Shown here: positions 37,713 to 44,782 of the stretch, piece after piece
Position numbering within the stretch: position 1 is the stretch's first letter
Layout: each line of letters begins with the position of its first letter
Assembly: GCA_017480035.1 (NCBI GenBank)
Contig: JAFVBJ010000002.1
Location: 1 to 64,000 of the forward strand
Source: Candidatus Saccharimonadota bacterium
GTDB taxonomy: Bacteria > Patescibacteriota > Saccharimonadia > Saccharimonadales > Saccharimonadaceae
Reading direction: 5' to 3'
DNA length: 64,000 bases
Program-made: the position numbers and the translations under genes
The notes under the pieces: generated by a model
The model's database searches: none
Told to the model about the DNA's origin: nothing
The model's input: the letters and a program-made list of their open reading frames with translations, nothing else

Positions 37713-40700
37713 ATGGAACGCGGAAATTTTGAAGCAGGACAACCGATTAATACGGACGACGCGATGAACGATATACCAAAAGATACCACCGATAAATTTG
37801 TCGAGGGAATCCAGAAGAAAATCGAAGACGGAGTCTATACGCAAGAAGAAGGCGACGCATTGATTGCGAAAACTGAGGCTCGTAGAGCTGAGAAAAATGA
37901 GGCTGAAGCGGCAGCAGCTCAGGCGGCAGAAGATGATGCAGCTTATAATGCATGGGCAAATATGACGCCAGAAGAAGCTGATGCTCATCACGATGCGATC
38001 GTGAATGATTTTGAGGGTGAGACTGTGCGTGAAGGTGATTTTGCAATGTTCCCACGTATGGCTGGTGAGTCAAACGAAGAATATGGTGCAAGACTTCGAA
38101 AAATGCACGAAGCAACTAAACAATTCCAAGAGGAAAATCCAGTTGCTGAAGAGCCGGCAGAGAAAAATGCGCTTGACGCATATAAAGATATGGTCGAGAA
38201 ACGCGTTGAATCTGGTGATTTGAAACGTGAAGATGCTGATGCGATGATTGCAAAACGTGCAGAAGATTATGGCAATATGCAAGAGCAAAAAGCTGAAGAA
38301 TCGCGCAATGAAGAGGCGATTAAGAATTTTAATGAAGCGCAAGAGCAATATAAAATGGAAATGGCGGAAAAAATCCGCAAAGAAGTGCCAGAAGCTCTTG
38401 AAATGCTCGAAAAACATCCAGAACTTAAAGCTGAGATGGTCGCAGCAGTAAAAAGGCTTGAGGAACTTGATGAGATTGCTAAAATCGAAAAAGATGCCGA
38501 TAAAGCAATTTCGGATGAGCTCATCGAACGCAACAAAACTTTCATGAAGGCAGTTGAAGCATTTAATGCAGCGGCTCGTGCAAACGAAGCGGCTCGTGCA
38601 AGAATGGCTGAGTTTGAGAAGAAAGGCAACGGCTCGGATGATGAATACAATGAGATTCTGGGTGAGATTCATAAAACCGAAGATGACATGAAGACAGCAG
38701 AAGCCGATAAGAATACTGCGGATAATGTATATAATACAGTTGAGTCAGCGATTCGCGAAGATGCGGAAAAACGCACTGGCGAAATAAAAGAACGCATGGA
38801 AGCACGCGAAGCTGAAATCGCGGAAAATCGCGAAAAATATAACGAAGAATTTATCAAAGCTCAAGAAGAATATCAGTCGGCGGAAGAAGCTAATAATGCG
38901 GCACGCGCAAAGATGACTGAGCTTGAACAAAGTGGCAAAGCGACAGATGAAGAACTCCAGGCCGCTGAAGATGAAATTCATGCTACCGAAAAAGCTATGG
39001 CTGATGCTCGCGCAAAAATGGATAGCTTGAAACAAGATCAGACCGAAGCTGATGAAGCTGACGGTGCTGGTGAAGATGTTGGTGCTAAAGAAACTGGTGA
39101 AGATGCTGACGCTGGTGCTGAAGATGAGAAGATGCCTGGTGGCGGTTTTGAAGCTGGCGAAACAGAAGATGAAGAATTCCAAAAATTCTTTGATAACTAT
39201 TTCAATGATGAGGATTTTCGCGCAGTCTTTACGCACGGTGGTGTATTCGATGAAGAAGCTTGCCGTGGAGCTATCACGAATATGTATAATGCGAAAAAGA
39301 TTCAGGATGAAGAAGAAGCGAAACGTGCTGCAGACGTCAAGCAAATGAAAGGCGAAGAAGGCGGAGAAGCTGATGATGTTGACGCTGGTGCTGAAGATGG
39401 CGAAAAAGATCCTGATGATGGATTTGAGAATGACGAGCAAAGAGGGCTTTTTGCGAAAATAAAAGGATTCTTTAATCGCAGCAAACGTGCAAAAGCTGGT
39501 GGCGAAAAAGCAGCAGAAAAAGCTGGACTTCGCGGTTGGAAAAAAGCAGTGTTTGCTACGATGCTTGGATTGCTCATAGGAACGCAAGCAGCAAACTTCA
39601 TTAATAGTGCTGGGTTTACGGGCGATAAAGTAGCGAATAGCACCGGAAGCGAAATAGAAGCAGAAACTGCATATGCAGCTGAAGTGGAAGATGCAGAAGG
39701 CGACAAAGTCGACTTGAAAGATGTTTCGGAAAATCTTTCGCTTGAAGTTGATTTGAACGCAGAAAAAGGCGAAGAACTTTCGGATTTGGTTGACACAACG
39801 TCTTATGGTGAAGATATTGAAGTCAATGTGTCTTATGGCGATTATAGTGGCGAGACGGAATTCCTTGACTACGAAAACAAACATGGTCGTCATAACCTCA
39901 CGAGAGAACTTTATGACATGGACAATGAAAGTTTGACTGATGTTCAGAAAGCGGAACAAATTGCAGAAGGACTTGCGAATGTGCTTGACGACTCAATCGA
40001 ACAAGGACAGTTTGCATCCATGGGTGGTGCTGATGTCCAAATCGATGGCAAGGCAGACGGAATCATGAATCTTAACGATATGAATGAGGTGCTTGATTTG
40101 TCGAGACAAGATGATGAATTTCGTATTGCGCTCGCAGATTATAGCAAGGAAATGCTCCGTGACCTTGTTGAAAATCACGACCTCCAAGTCGAACATCGCG
40201 CAAAAGGTTCGCTCCATCAATCGCTCTATGCATATGAATTACAACTCGAAGATGGTACGTCGGATATTAACTACGCAGTTGATAAAGATGGCGTGCGCGC
40301 ACAAGAAGATTTCGATGTGTTGCAATTTATGGATGAGAACGGTCAGAATGTGCTTGATAACAATGATATCGGCGGATACAAGTACAACTTCCTCAAGGCA
40401 GTCGGAATTATTCCGGAAAATGCTTCGGATGAAGATGCACAGGACATCATGTCGAAGATTCGTATCATTGGCTTCTCCGGTAAATGTGGACAGCTCATTT
40501 GGGAGAATATTACGCCAGATACAGGAAGTGAAGGAACCGGAAACGAAGGTACCGGAAATGAAGGTACTGGCGAAGAAGGCACGGGCACAGAAGATACTGG
40601 CGAAGAAGGAACTGGTACTGAAAATGAAGGTACAGGCGACGAAGGAACTGGAACCGAGAATGAAGGGACTGGCGATGAAGGAACTGGTACCGAAAACGAA

Positions 40701-41330
40701 GGTACTGGAACTGAAGGAACGGGAACTGAAGGTACCGGAACCGAGAATGAGACTGGCACCGAAGACGAAGGTACCGGAACCGAGAATGAAACCGGCGTCG
40801 AAACTGGTGTTGAGACAGGTGTTGAAACCGGCGTTGAGACGGGTGTTGAAACCGGTGAAGAAACTGGTGATGAATATGACGGCAAGACCGATATATTGCC
40901 AGGCGACGAAGATGATAATTGGGATCAAATTGACCAGCCAACTCAAGAAGAAACTGGATCAACTTCTGAGGCGGACAACACGCCAGTTGATGAAGGCGGA
41001 AACGGTTATGCAAATGACGAAACTCCTGGCTCGTCGTCAGGTCTCGCAGAAGATGACTTCTTGAACGGTGGCGACCAAGGCGGCGTAACTACGGACGCTG
41101 ATGGTGGCGGTTCAACAAATCCGGAAATTGAAGCAACTTATGATGGCGGTGATACAAGCGGATGGCAAGGTGAAACACCTAGTGAAGAACCTGGAACCCA
41201 AACAGTAGAGGAGCCATCAACCCAAGAAGAAGCTAATCAGGTGAATGATTCCGAATCTAATCAAGAATCGATGGGCGAGAACCAAGATTCTGGCGAAGGC
41301 GCGGCCGAAGCGATGGATAGATTAGGATAA
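37713..41330 (+). CDS. Large coiled-coil, single-pass membrane protein with Gly-Thr-Glu repeats
   Basis: A 1205-residue protein with no N-terminal signal peptide. Residues ~15-480 are acidic, helical and coiled-coil-like, with two internal duplications: a ~25-residue motif 'eKrveSGdl..eDADAmIAKr' twice and a ~55-residue helical unit twice (near 285 and 385). A basic stretch then leads into one membrane helix (about 605-628). The ~575 residues after it are probably outside: a beta-like domain, then low-complexity EGTG and ETGV repeats (about 935-1055), then a Gly/Asp/Glu-rich tail. No catalytic motif is seen. The Shine-Dalgarno sequence GAGGAG fixes the start. It may link cytoplasm to a surface structure. 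Confidence 0.75.
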   Translation: MERGNFEAGQPINTDDAMNDIPKDTTDKFVEGIQKKIEDGVYTQEEGDALIAKTEARRAEKNEAEAAAAQAAEDDAAYNAWANMTPEEADAHHDAIVNDFEGETVREGDFAMFPRMAGESNEEYGARLRKMHEATKQFQEENPVAEEPAEKNALDAYKDMVEKRVESGDLKREDADAMIAKRAEDYGNMQEQKAEESRNEEAIKNFNEAQEQYKMEMAEKIRKEVPEALEMLEKHPELKAEMVAAVKRLEELDEIAKIEKDADKAISDELIERNKTFMKAVEAFNAAARANEAARARMAEFEKKGNGSDDEYNEILGEIHKTEDDMKTAEADKNTADNVYNTVESAIREDAEKRTGEIKERMEAREAEIAENREKYNEEFIKAQEEYQSAEEANNAARAKMTELEQSGKATDEELQAAEDEIHATEKAMADARAKMDSLKQDQTEADEADGAGEDVGAKETGEDADAGAEDEKMPGGGFEAGETEDEEFQKFFDNYFNDEDFRAVFTHGGVFDEEACRGAITNMYNAKKIQDEEEAKRAADVKQMKGEEGGEADDVDAGAEDGEKDPDDGFENDEQRGLFAKIKGFFNRSKRAKAGGEKAAEKAGLRGWKKAVFATMLGLLIGTQAANFINSAGFTGDKVANSTGSEIEAETAYAAEVEDAEGDKVDLKDVSENLSLEVDLNAEKGEELSDLVDTTSYGEDIEVNVSYGDYSGETEFLDYENKHGRHNLTRELYDMDNESLTDVQKAEQIAEGLANVLDDSIEQGQFASMGGADVQIDGKADGIMNLNDMNEVLDLSRQDDEFRIALADYSKEMLRDLVENHDLQVEHRAKGSLHQSLYAYELQLEDGTSDINYAVDKDGVRAQEDFDVLQFMDENGQNVLDNNDIGGYKYNFLKAVGIIPENASDEDAQDIMSKIRIIGFSGKCGQLIWENITPDTGSEGTGNEGTGNEGTGEEGTGTEDTGEEGTGTENEGTGDEGTGTENEGTGDEGTGTENEGTGTEGTGTEGTGTENETGTEDEGTGTENETGVETGVETGVETGVETGVETGEETGDEYDGKTDILPGDEDDNWDQIDQPTQEETGSTSEADNTPVDEGGNGYANDETPGSSSGLAEDDFLNGGDQGGVTTDADGGGSTNPEIEATYDGGDTSGWQGETPSEEPGTQTVEEPSTQEEANQVNDSESNQESMGENQDSGEGAAEAMDRLG
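40525..40875 (+). repeat. Tandem short coding repeats (EGTG and ETGV)
   Basis: DNA repeats with a unit of 12-15 bases coding E-G-T-G-(T/N/D)-E and then E-T-G-V. The codons vary between units (GGT, GGA and GGC; ACT, ACC and ACG), which shows that protein sequence rather than DNA identity is kept. Length variation between strains is likely. Confidence 0.85.
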
Positions 41331-41389
41331 AAACGCGCAGGGGGAAACACAAACACGATCATTTAAAAGGGAAGAAAGGAGCCCTAAAA

Positions 41390-42679
41390 ATGAGAACAAA
41401 CACAAAAACTAAAACATGGGAAGCGATGCGCAAAACCGCACGTCGTATTCTCCCTGTGGCGGTTCTCTCGCTCGGTGCGGCACTCGGTGTTGTGCCGAAC
41501 GATGTAAGTGCTGCCTCGACAGCTTGGGGTCCGGAACGTCCAACGTTTACGTGGGCGGAACCGGCAGAGTATGTCACATTTAACTCAATCACCGACAACC
41601 CAAAAATTGGTGATGAGAGAAACTTCGTTCGTATCCGTAAAGCCGGAACGGATGACAAATATGTAGACAAGGTCACGCTTGAAGTTGGCCAAGAATACGA
41701 AGTGGGGATTTGGTTCCATAATAACGCAAAATCCAAACTTAATACTAAAGAATATAATGGCGTTGGGATTGCTGAAAATGTCCGTCTTCGCGTTGAGCAA
41801 CCGGAGAAAATCACTGGTGGTACTTCCGGAGTGATTAAAGGAATTATCTCCTCGACTAACTCTGACCCAGCTGAAGTTTGGGATGTAGCATACGCGTATT
41901 CTGAATCGACTGTTTTGACGCGATACGTTGCAAATTCAGCAAAAATCACTAGCCTCGGCACGATTGATGGTGAAATTCTTTCGAGCGAAGCAATGTTTGG
42001 CGAAAATGGTGCGAAACTTGGATATTGGAATGATCTTTGGGGTACGTTACCTGGTTGTAATGAATATTCCGGTTATGTCACTTATCGTTTTGTCGTCGAT
42101 CAAGCAGGATTCAATATTTCGAAAACTGTTTCGAAAGAAAATGACAACAACTATGTCGAAGAAATCACTGTAAAACCAGGTGATACGCTTGATTTCAAGA
42201 TTGATTATACTAACACTGGTACAATCAACCAAAAATCAATTATCGCTTATGACCACATGCCAAACGGTCTCACTTACGTTTCTGGCACGTCGTTCTTCAA
42301 AGCAAACTTCAACACTGAAGGAAATTTCGTTTCGGATAAATTGTTTGATGGCGGAATTAACCTTGGCGATTTTACGCCTGGTGATAATATGTCACTAACT
42401 TACAAAGTTGAAGTGGAAGATGATAAAACTATCTTCCCATGTGGTGATACGAAAGTTTATAACAATGCATCGATTGCAACTGCAAACGGTACAGGTTATG
42501 ATAAGGTAGCAATTACAGTTCATCGTGATTGTGAACCAGATGAACCAGAGGAACTTCCAGAAACTGGTCCAACCGAAATCATGCTTGCATTGATTGTTGT
42601 GACTGGGCTTGGTGTTGGTGTCGCATATTATGTTGCATCACGCAAACAAGTTGCGAAACTCACTAATTCGGCTAAATAA
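41390..42679 (+). CDS. Secreted DUF11-type surface protein with LPxTG-like tail
   Basis: A 429-residue secreted protein. Residues 1-40 are a signal peptide with a twin-basic start and a hydrophobic core ending AAS. A first domain of ~190 residues has no recognised family. Residues ~240-375 form a DUF11-type beta domain with its 'KPGDTLDFKIDYTNTG' and 'YDHMPNGLTYV' pattern. The C-terminus has LPETGP, a membrane helix and a short basic tail, as in sortase substrates. It follows the 1205-residue gene by 59 bases with a strong Shine-Dalgarno sequence (GAAAGGAG). It is probably an abundant surface protein. Confidence 0.85.
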   Translation: MRTNTKTKTWEAMRKTARRILPVAVLSLGAALGVVPNDVSAASTAWGPERPTFTWAEPAEYVTFNSITDNPKIGDERNFVRIRKAGTDDKYVDKVTLEVGQEYEVGIWFHNNAKSKLNTKEYNGVGIAENVRLRVEQPEKITGGTSGVIKGIISSTNSDPAEVWDVAYAYSESTVLTRYVANSAKITSLGTIDGEILSSEAMFGENGAKLGYWNDLWGTLPGCNEYSGYVTYRFVVDQAGFNISKTVSKENDNNYVEEITVKPGDTLDFKIDYTNTGTINQKSIIAYDHMPNGLTYVSGTSFFKANFNTEGNFVSDKLFDGGINLGDFTPGDNMSLTYKVEVEDDKTIFPCGDTKVYNNASIATANGTGYDKVAITVHRDCEPDEPEELPETGPTEIMLALIVVTGLGVGVAYYVASRKQVAKLTNSAK

Positions 42680-42712
42680 TTAGTAGAAAATAAAACTCCT
42701 TTCAAGAATACG

Positions 42713-42802
42713 AAAGGCAAGTAATCTTAAGAATTTTATGAGGTGCGCTCGAGGGCGCTAGCCCAAGGTTACACCTCATAAAATTCAAGATTACTGCCTT
42801 TT
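42713..42802. repeat. Long hairpin after the LPxTG-like gene (rod F)
   Basis: A 90-base rod. AAAGGC, AGTAATCTT and GAATTTTATGAGGTG on the left pair exactly with CACCTCATAAAATTC, AAGATTACT and GCCTTT on the right, with two small bulges. The 26-base tip contains a GGGC/GCCC mini-stem. T-rich DNA follows, so it may act as the operon's terminator. Confidence 0.85.
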
Positions 42803-42845
42803 GTTTTTTAAAAAATAGTTATGTTTATGTTATAATGGGAGGGAG

Positions 42846-44123
42846 ATGGGTGGCAAAATCAACAGAGAATTGACACTAGTTGAAGGTCGCGAGCCGAATC
42901 AAAATATGGCGCGCGAACTTTTGCGGACGGCCGAAAAAATGGGCTGGAAAACTCGACATTTAAAAACGATTCCGAGTGATAAAATTGCAAAAAATGAACT
43001 GTCGGATTTGTTTTCGGATTTTGTGATTTGGCGAGGGCCGGTTGGTTTTAAAAATCAATATGAAATCGAGCGAACGGTTTATTATTTAAATACGACTGGG
43101 AAAGTGACGATTAATACGCATCCAGCGGGTGGTAGACTTTGTACATCGGATAAATATTTTCAGCATGGTTGTTTTGCGGCAGATGAAGTGGTGCGAGAGC
43201 ATATGCTGCCGATGTATTCTGCGATGTCGCGAGAAAATGTTGAGGCACTAATCAACGACGGATTTTTGAAATATCCATTCGTATTAAAACCAGATTTTGG
43301 TACGAGAGGCGAGGGAATTGTTCTCGTGCGCGAGAAAAATGATTTGGACAATTTTCAAGGTAATTTTGAACAATTTTCGGTTGAACCATATGTAAAATCA
43401 AAGTATGATTGGAGAGTTTTTGTACTTGGCGGTTCGGCGCTTGGCGCGATGAGAAAAGTGGGGGATGAAGAAAACGAAGGCGATTTTATGGCAAAATCTG
43501 GCGGAAAAAAGCGCTGGAAAGAGGAAAATCGTGAAATTTGTGAAGAAATTTATGATTTAGCTGTACGTGTGACGGCAGCATCGGGACTTGAATATGCAGG
43601 AGTAGATTTTATCCGAGATGATGATACAGGGAGATTTATTGTACTTGAGACGAATATTGCTGGCGGTTGGCAAAATGGATTTCTTGAAGCAACAGGCATT
43701 CATATCCCGACAAAATTAATGCAATGGCTGGAAGATAAGGCAGATTTGCTTGATGGAAAGCCGGTTCCTGAAGTAGTTTCAAAGTATGTTGAGACGCGAA
43801 AAGGATTTTTGTCACGTGACGGAAAAAAGAAATATAAGGAAATTCTCGCGTTTTCAAAGAAGATTTCGCGCGAGAGGGAGATTTGCAATTTTGATATTGA
43901 AGCGCGGGATATGCCGCTAATTCGAAAACTTTCGAGCGCATACGTATTAGTTCAGAATGAAGATTTGAGTGAAGTTGAAAGAATGAGAATTAGAATGCTT
44001 ATGGCTGAGGTCGAAAAGTATGAAATTTCGCGATACGGTAATTTTATTGGAAAAGATTCTGGTTCGCTTGAACAAAGTTTGGAAATGACGGCGTACTATC
44101 TTGCAATTTCTTCAAAGTTATGA
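42846..44123 (+). CDS. ATP-grasp ligase (RimK/glutathione synthetase-like)
   Basis: A 425-residue protein. The ATP-grasp fold spans about residues 95-285: lysine-containing FVLKPDFGTRGEGIVLV (near 147), the acidic strand FSVEPYVKSKYDWRVFVLGG, and the metal site YAGVDFIRDD...FIVLETNIAGGWQNG. These enzymes join an amino acid or peptide to a carboxylate using ATP. The C-terminal ~110 residues are helical and unassigned. TATAAT ends nine bases before the ATG, and GGGAGGGAG overlaps the gap. The substrate is unknown. Confidence 0.8.
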   Translation: MGGKINRELTLVEGREPNQNMARELLRTAEKMGWKTRHLKTIPSDKIAKNELSDLFSDFVIWRGPVGFKNQYEIERTVYYLNTTGKVTINTHPAGGRLCTSDKYFQHGCFAADEVVREHMLPMYSAMSRENVEALINDGFLKYPFVLKPDFGTRGEGIVLVREKNDLDNFQGNFEQFSVEPYVKSKYDWRVFVLGGSALGAMRKVGDEENEGDFMAKSGGKKRWKEENREICEEIYDLAVRVTAASGLEYAGVDFIRDDDTGRFIVLETNIAGGWQNGFLEATGIHIPTKLMQWLEDKADLLDGKPVPEVVSKYVETRKGFLSRDGKKKYKEILAFSKKISREREICNFDIEARDMPLIRKLSSAYVLVQNEDLSEVERMRIRMLMAEVEKYEISRYGNFIGKDSGSLEQSLEMTAYYLAISSKL

Positions 44124-44158
44124 TAGAATAGAACAAGTTTATTAATAAAAGGAATTAT

Positions 44159-44467
44159 ATGAAGAAAGCAGTTGTGCTCATCGGTGGCAAACAATATGTC
44201 GTCGCTGAGAAAGAGACCCTCCGTGTGGACCTCCTCCCGGCAGGAACAAAGACGCTCGAAACTGGTGCTTTACTCGTGATTGACGGAGATAAAACGACCG
44301 TCGGAAATCCTGAAGTAAAAGGCGTTAAGGTTTCAGCTAAGGTAGTTGAAGAAAAAGTCGCTGGCGACAAAGTTCGCGTTATCCGCTACCATTCAAAGAA
44401 ACGTGTCCACAAAGAAACTGGACACCGCCAAAAATATTCAGTTATCGAAATCGTTTCGATTAAATAA
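44159..44467 (+). CDS. rplU: Ribosomal protein L21
   Basis: A 102-residue bL21 protein of the 50S subunit. It has the family's N-terminal strand (AVVLIGGKQYVVAEKE), a central 'LLVIDGDKTTVGNPEV', and the C-terminal signature RYHSKKRVHKETGHRQKYSVIEI. rplU is usually followed by rpmA (L27); here a terminator and tRNA-Ser come next, so the pair is split. Expression is from a TAGAAT-type promoter with a short leader containing AAAGGAA. Confidence 0.92.
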   Translation: MKKAVVLIGGKQYVVAEKETLRVDLLPAGTKTLETGALLVIDGDKTTVGNPEVKGVKVSAKVVEEKVAGDKVRVIRYHSKKRVHKETGHRQKYSVIEIVSIK

Positions 44468-44495
44468 TAAAAATCTCCCGAGAGGGAGATTTTTG
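44468..44495 (+). terminator. Terminator after rplU
   Basis: AAAAATCTCCC/GGGAGATTTTT hairpin just after the stop codon and before the tRNA-Ser promoter. Confidence 0.9.
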
Positions 44496-44516
44496 TGGTA
44501 TAATGGTTAGATAGAC

Positions 44517-44606
44517 GGAAGTGTGTCCGAGTGGTTGAAGGAGCACGCCTGGAACGCGTGTAATGTCGAAAGGCATTCGGAGGTTCGAATCCTCTCGCTT
44601 CCGCCA
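44517..44606 (+). tRNA. tRNA-Ser (GGA)
   Basis: Class II tRNA with acceptor GGAAGTG/CGCTTCC, anticodon stem CACGC/GCGTG with loop CTGGAAC (anticodon GGA), a long variable arm and an encoded CCA. TATAAT at about 44499-44504 serves as its promoter. The CCA pairs into rod element E. Confidence 0.95.
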
Positions 44607-44711
44607 TTCAAGTTGAAAGCCGCCAGTGCGGCATTTTTTTTGTCTCACTCGGTCAATAACCGCGCTTCGACAAGAGAAAATACCACCTTGACGGCTTTCA
44701 TTCTTGAATGG
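44604..44711 (+). repeat. Rod element E (tRNA-Ser-associated)
   Basis: Inverted repeat whose outer arms CCATTCAAG (44604-44612) and CTTGAATGG (44703-44711) include the tRNA's own CCA. The core is GAAAGCCG/CGGCTTTC and the apical stem CGGT/ACCG around CAATA. The internal loop differs from the ATCT type of the other copies. The left half is a hairpin (GCCGCCAGTGCGGC) followed by eight T. A right-half fragment continues to about 44760. Confidence 0.85.
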
Positions 44712-44762
44712 AGATGCTTCGCAACAAGAAAAGACCAATCTACCGGCTTTTATCTTTGAAAT
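44712..44762 (+). repeat. Partial rod copy (right half only)
   Basis: GCTTCGCAACAAGAAAAGACC followed by AATCT and CGGCTTTTATCTTTGAAA match the right half of element E with substitutions. No left half precedes it. It looks like a decayed tandem copy, like D2 after tRNA-Asn. Confidence 0.55.
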
Positions 44763-44782
44763 TGTGCTAGATATACTCTTCT

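Noticed and set aside
38745-39959. 404-codon open frame on the minus strand
   Set aside because: It lies fully opposite the 1205-residue gene, is rich in Phe, Ile and Cys, and has no family pattern. It follows from the biased codons (GAA, GCT, AAA) of the true gene.
40525-40875. Possible CRISPR array
   Set aside because: The repeats are short, in frame and contiguous with no spacers; they code for low-complexity protein.
40084-41064. 326-codon frame within the 1205-residue gene in another + frame
   Set aside because: It is a shadow of the EGTG/ETGV repeats, with a repetitive Lys/Glu/Val/Pro product and no own start signals.
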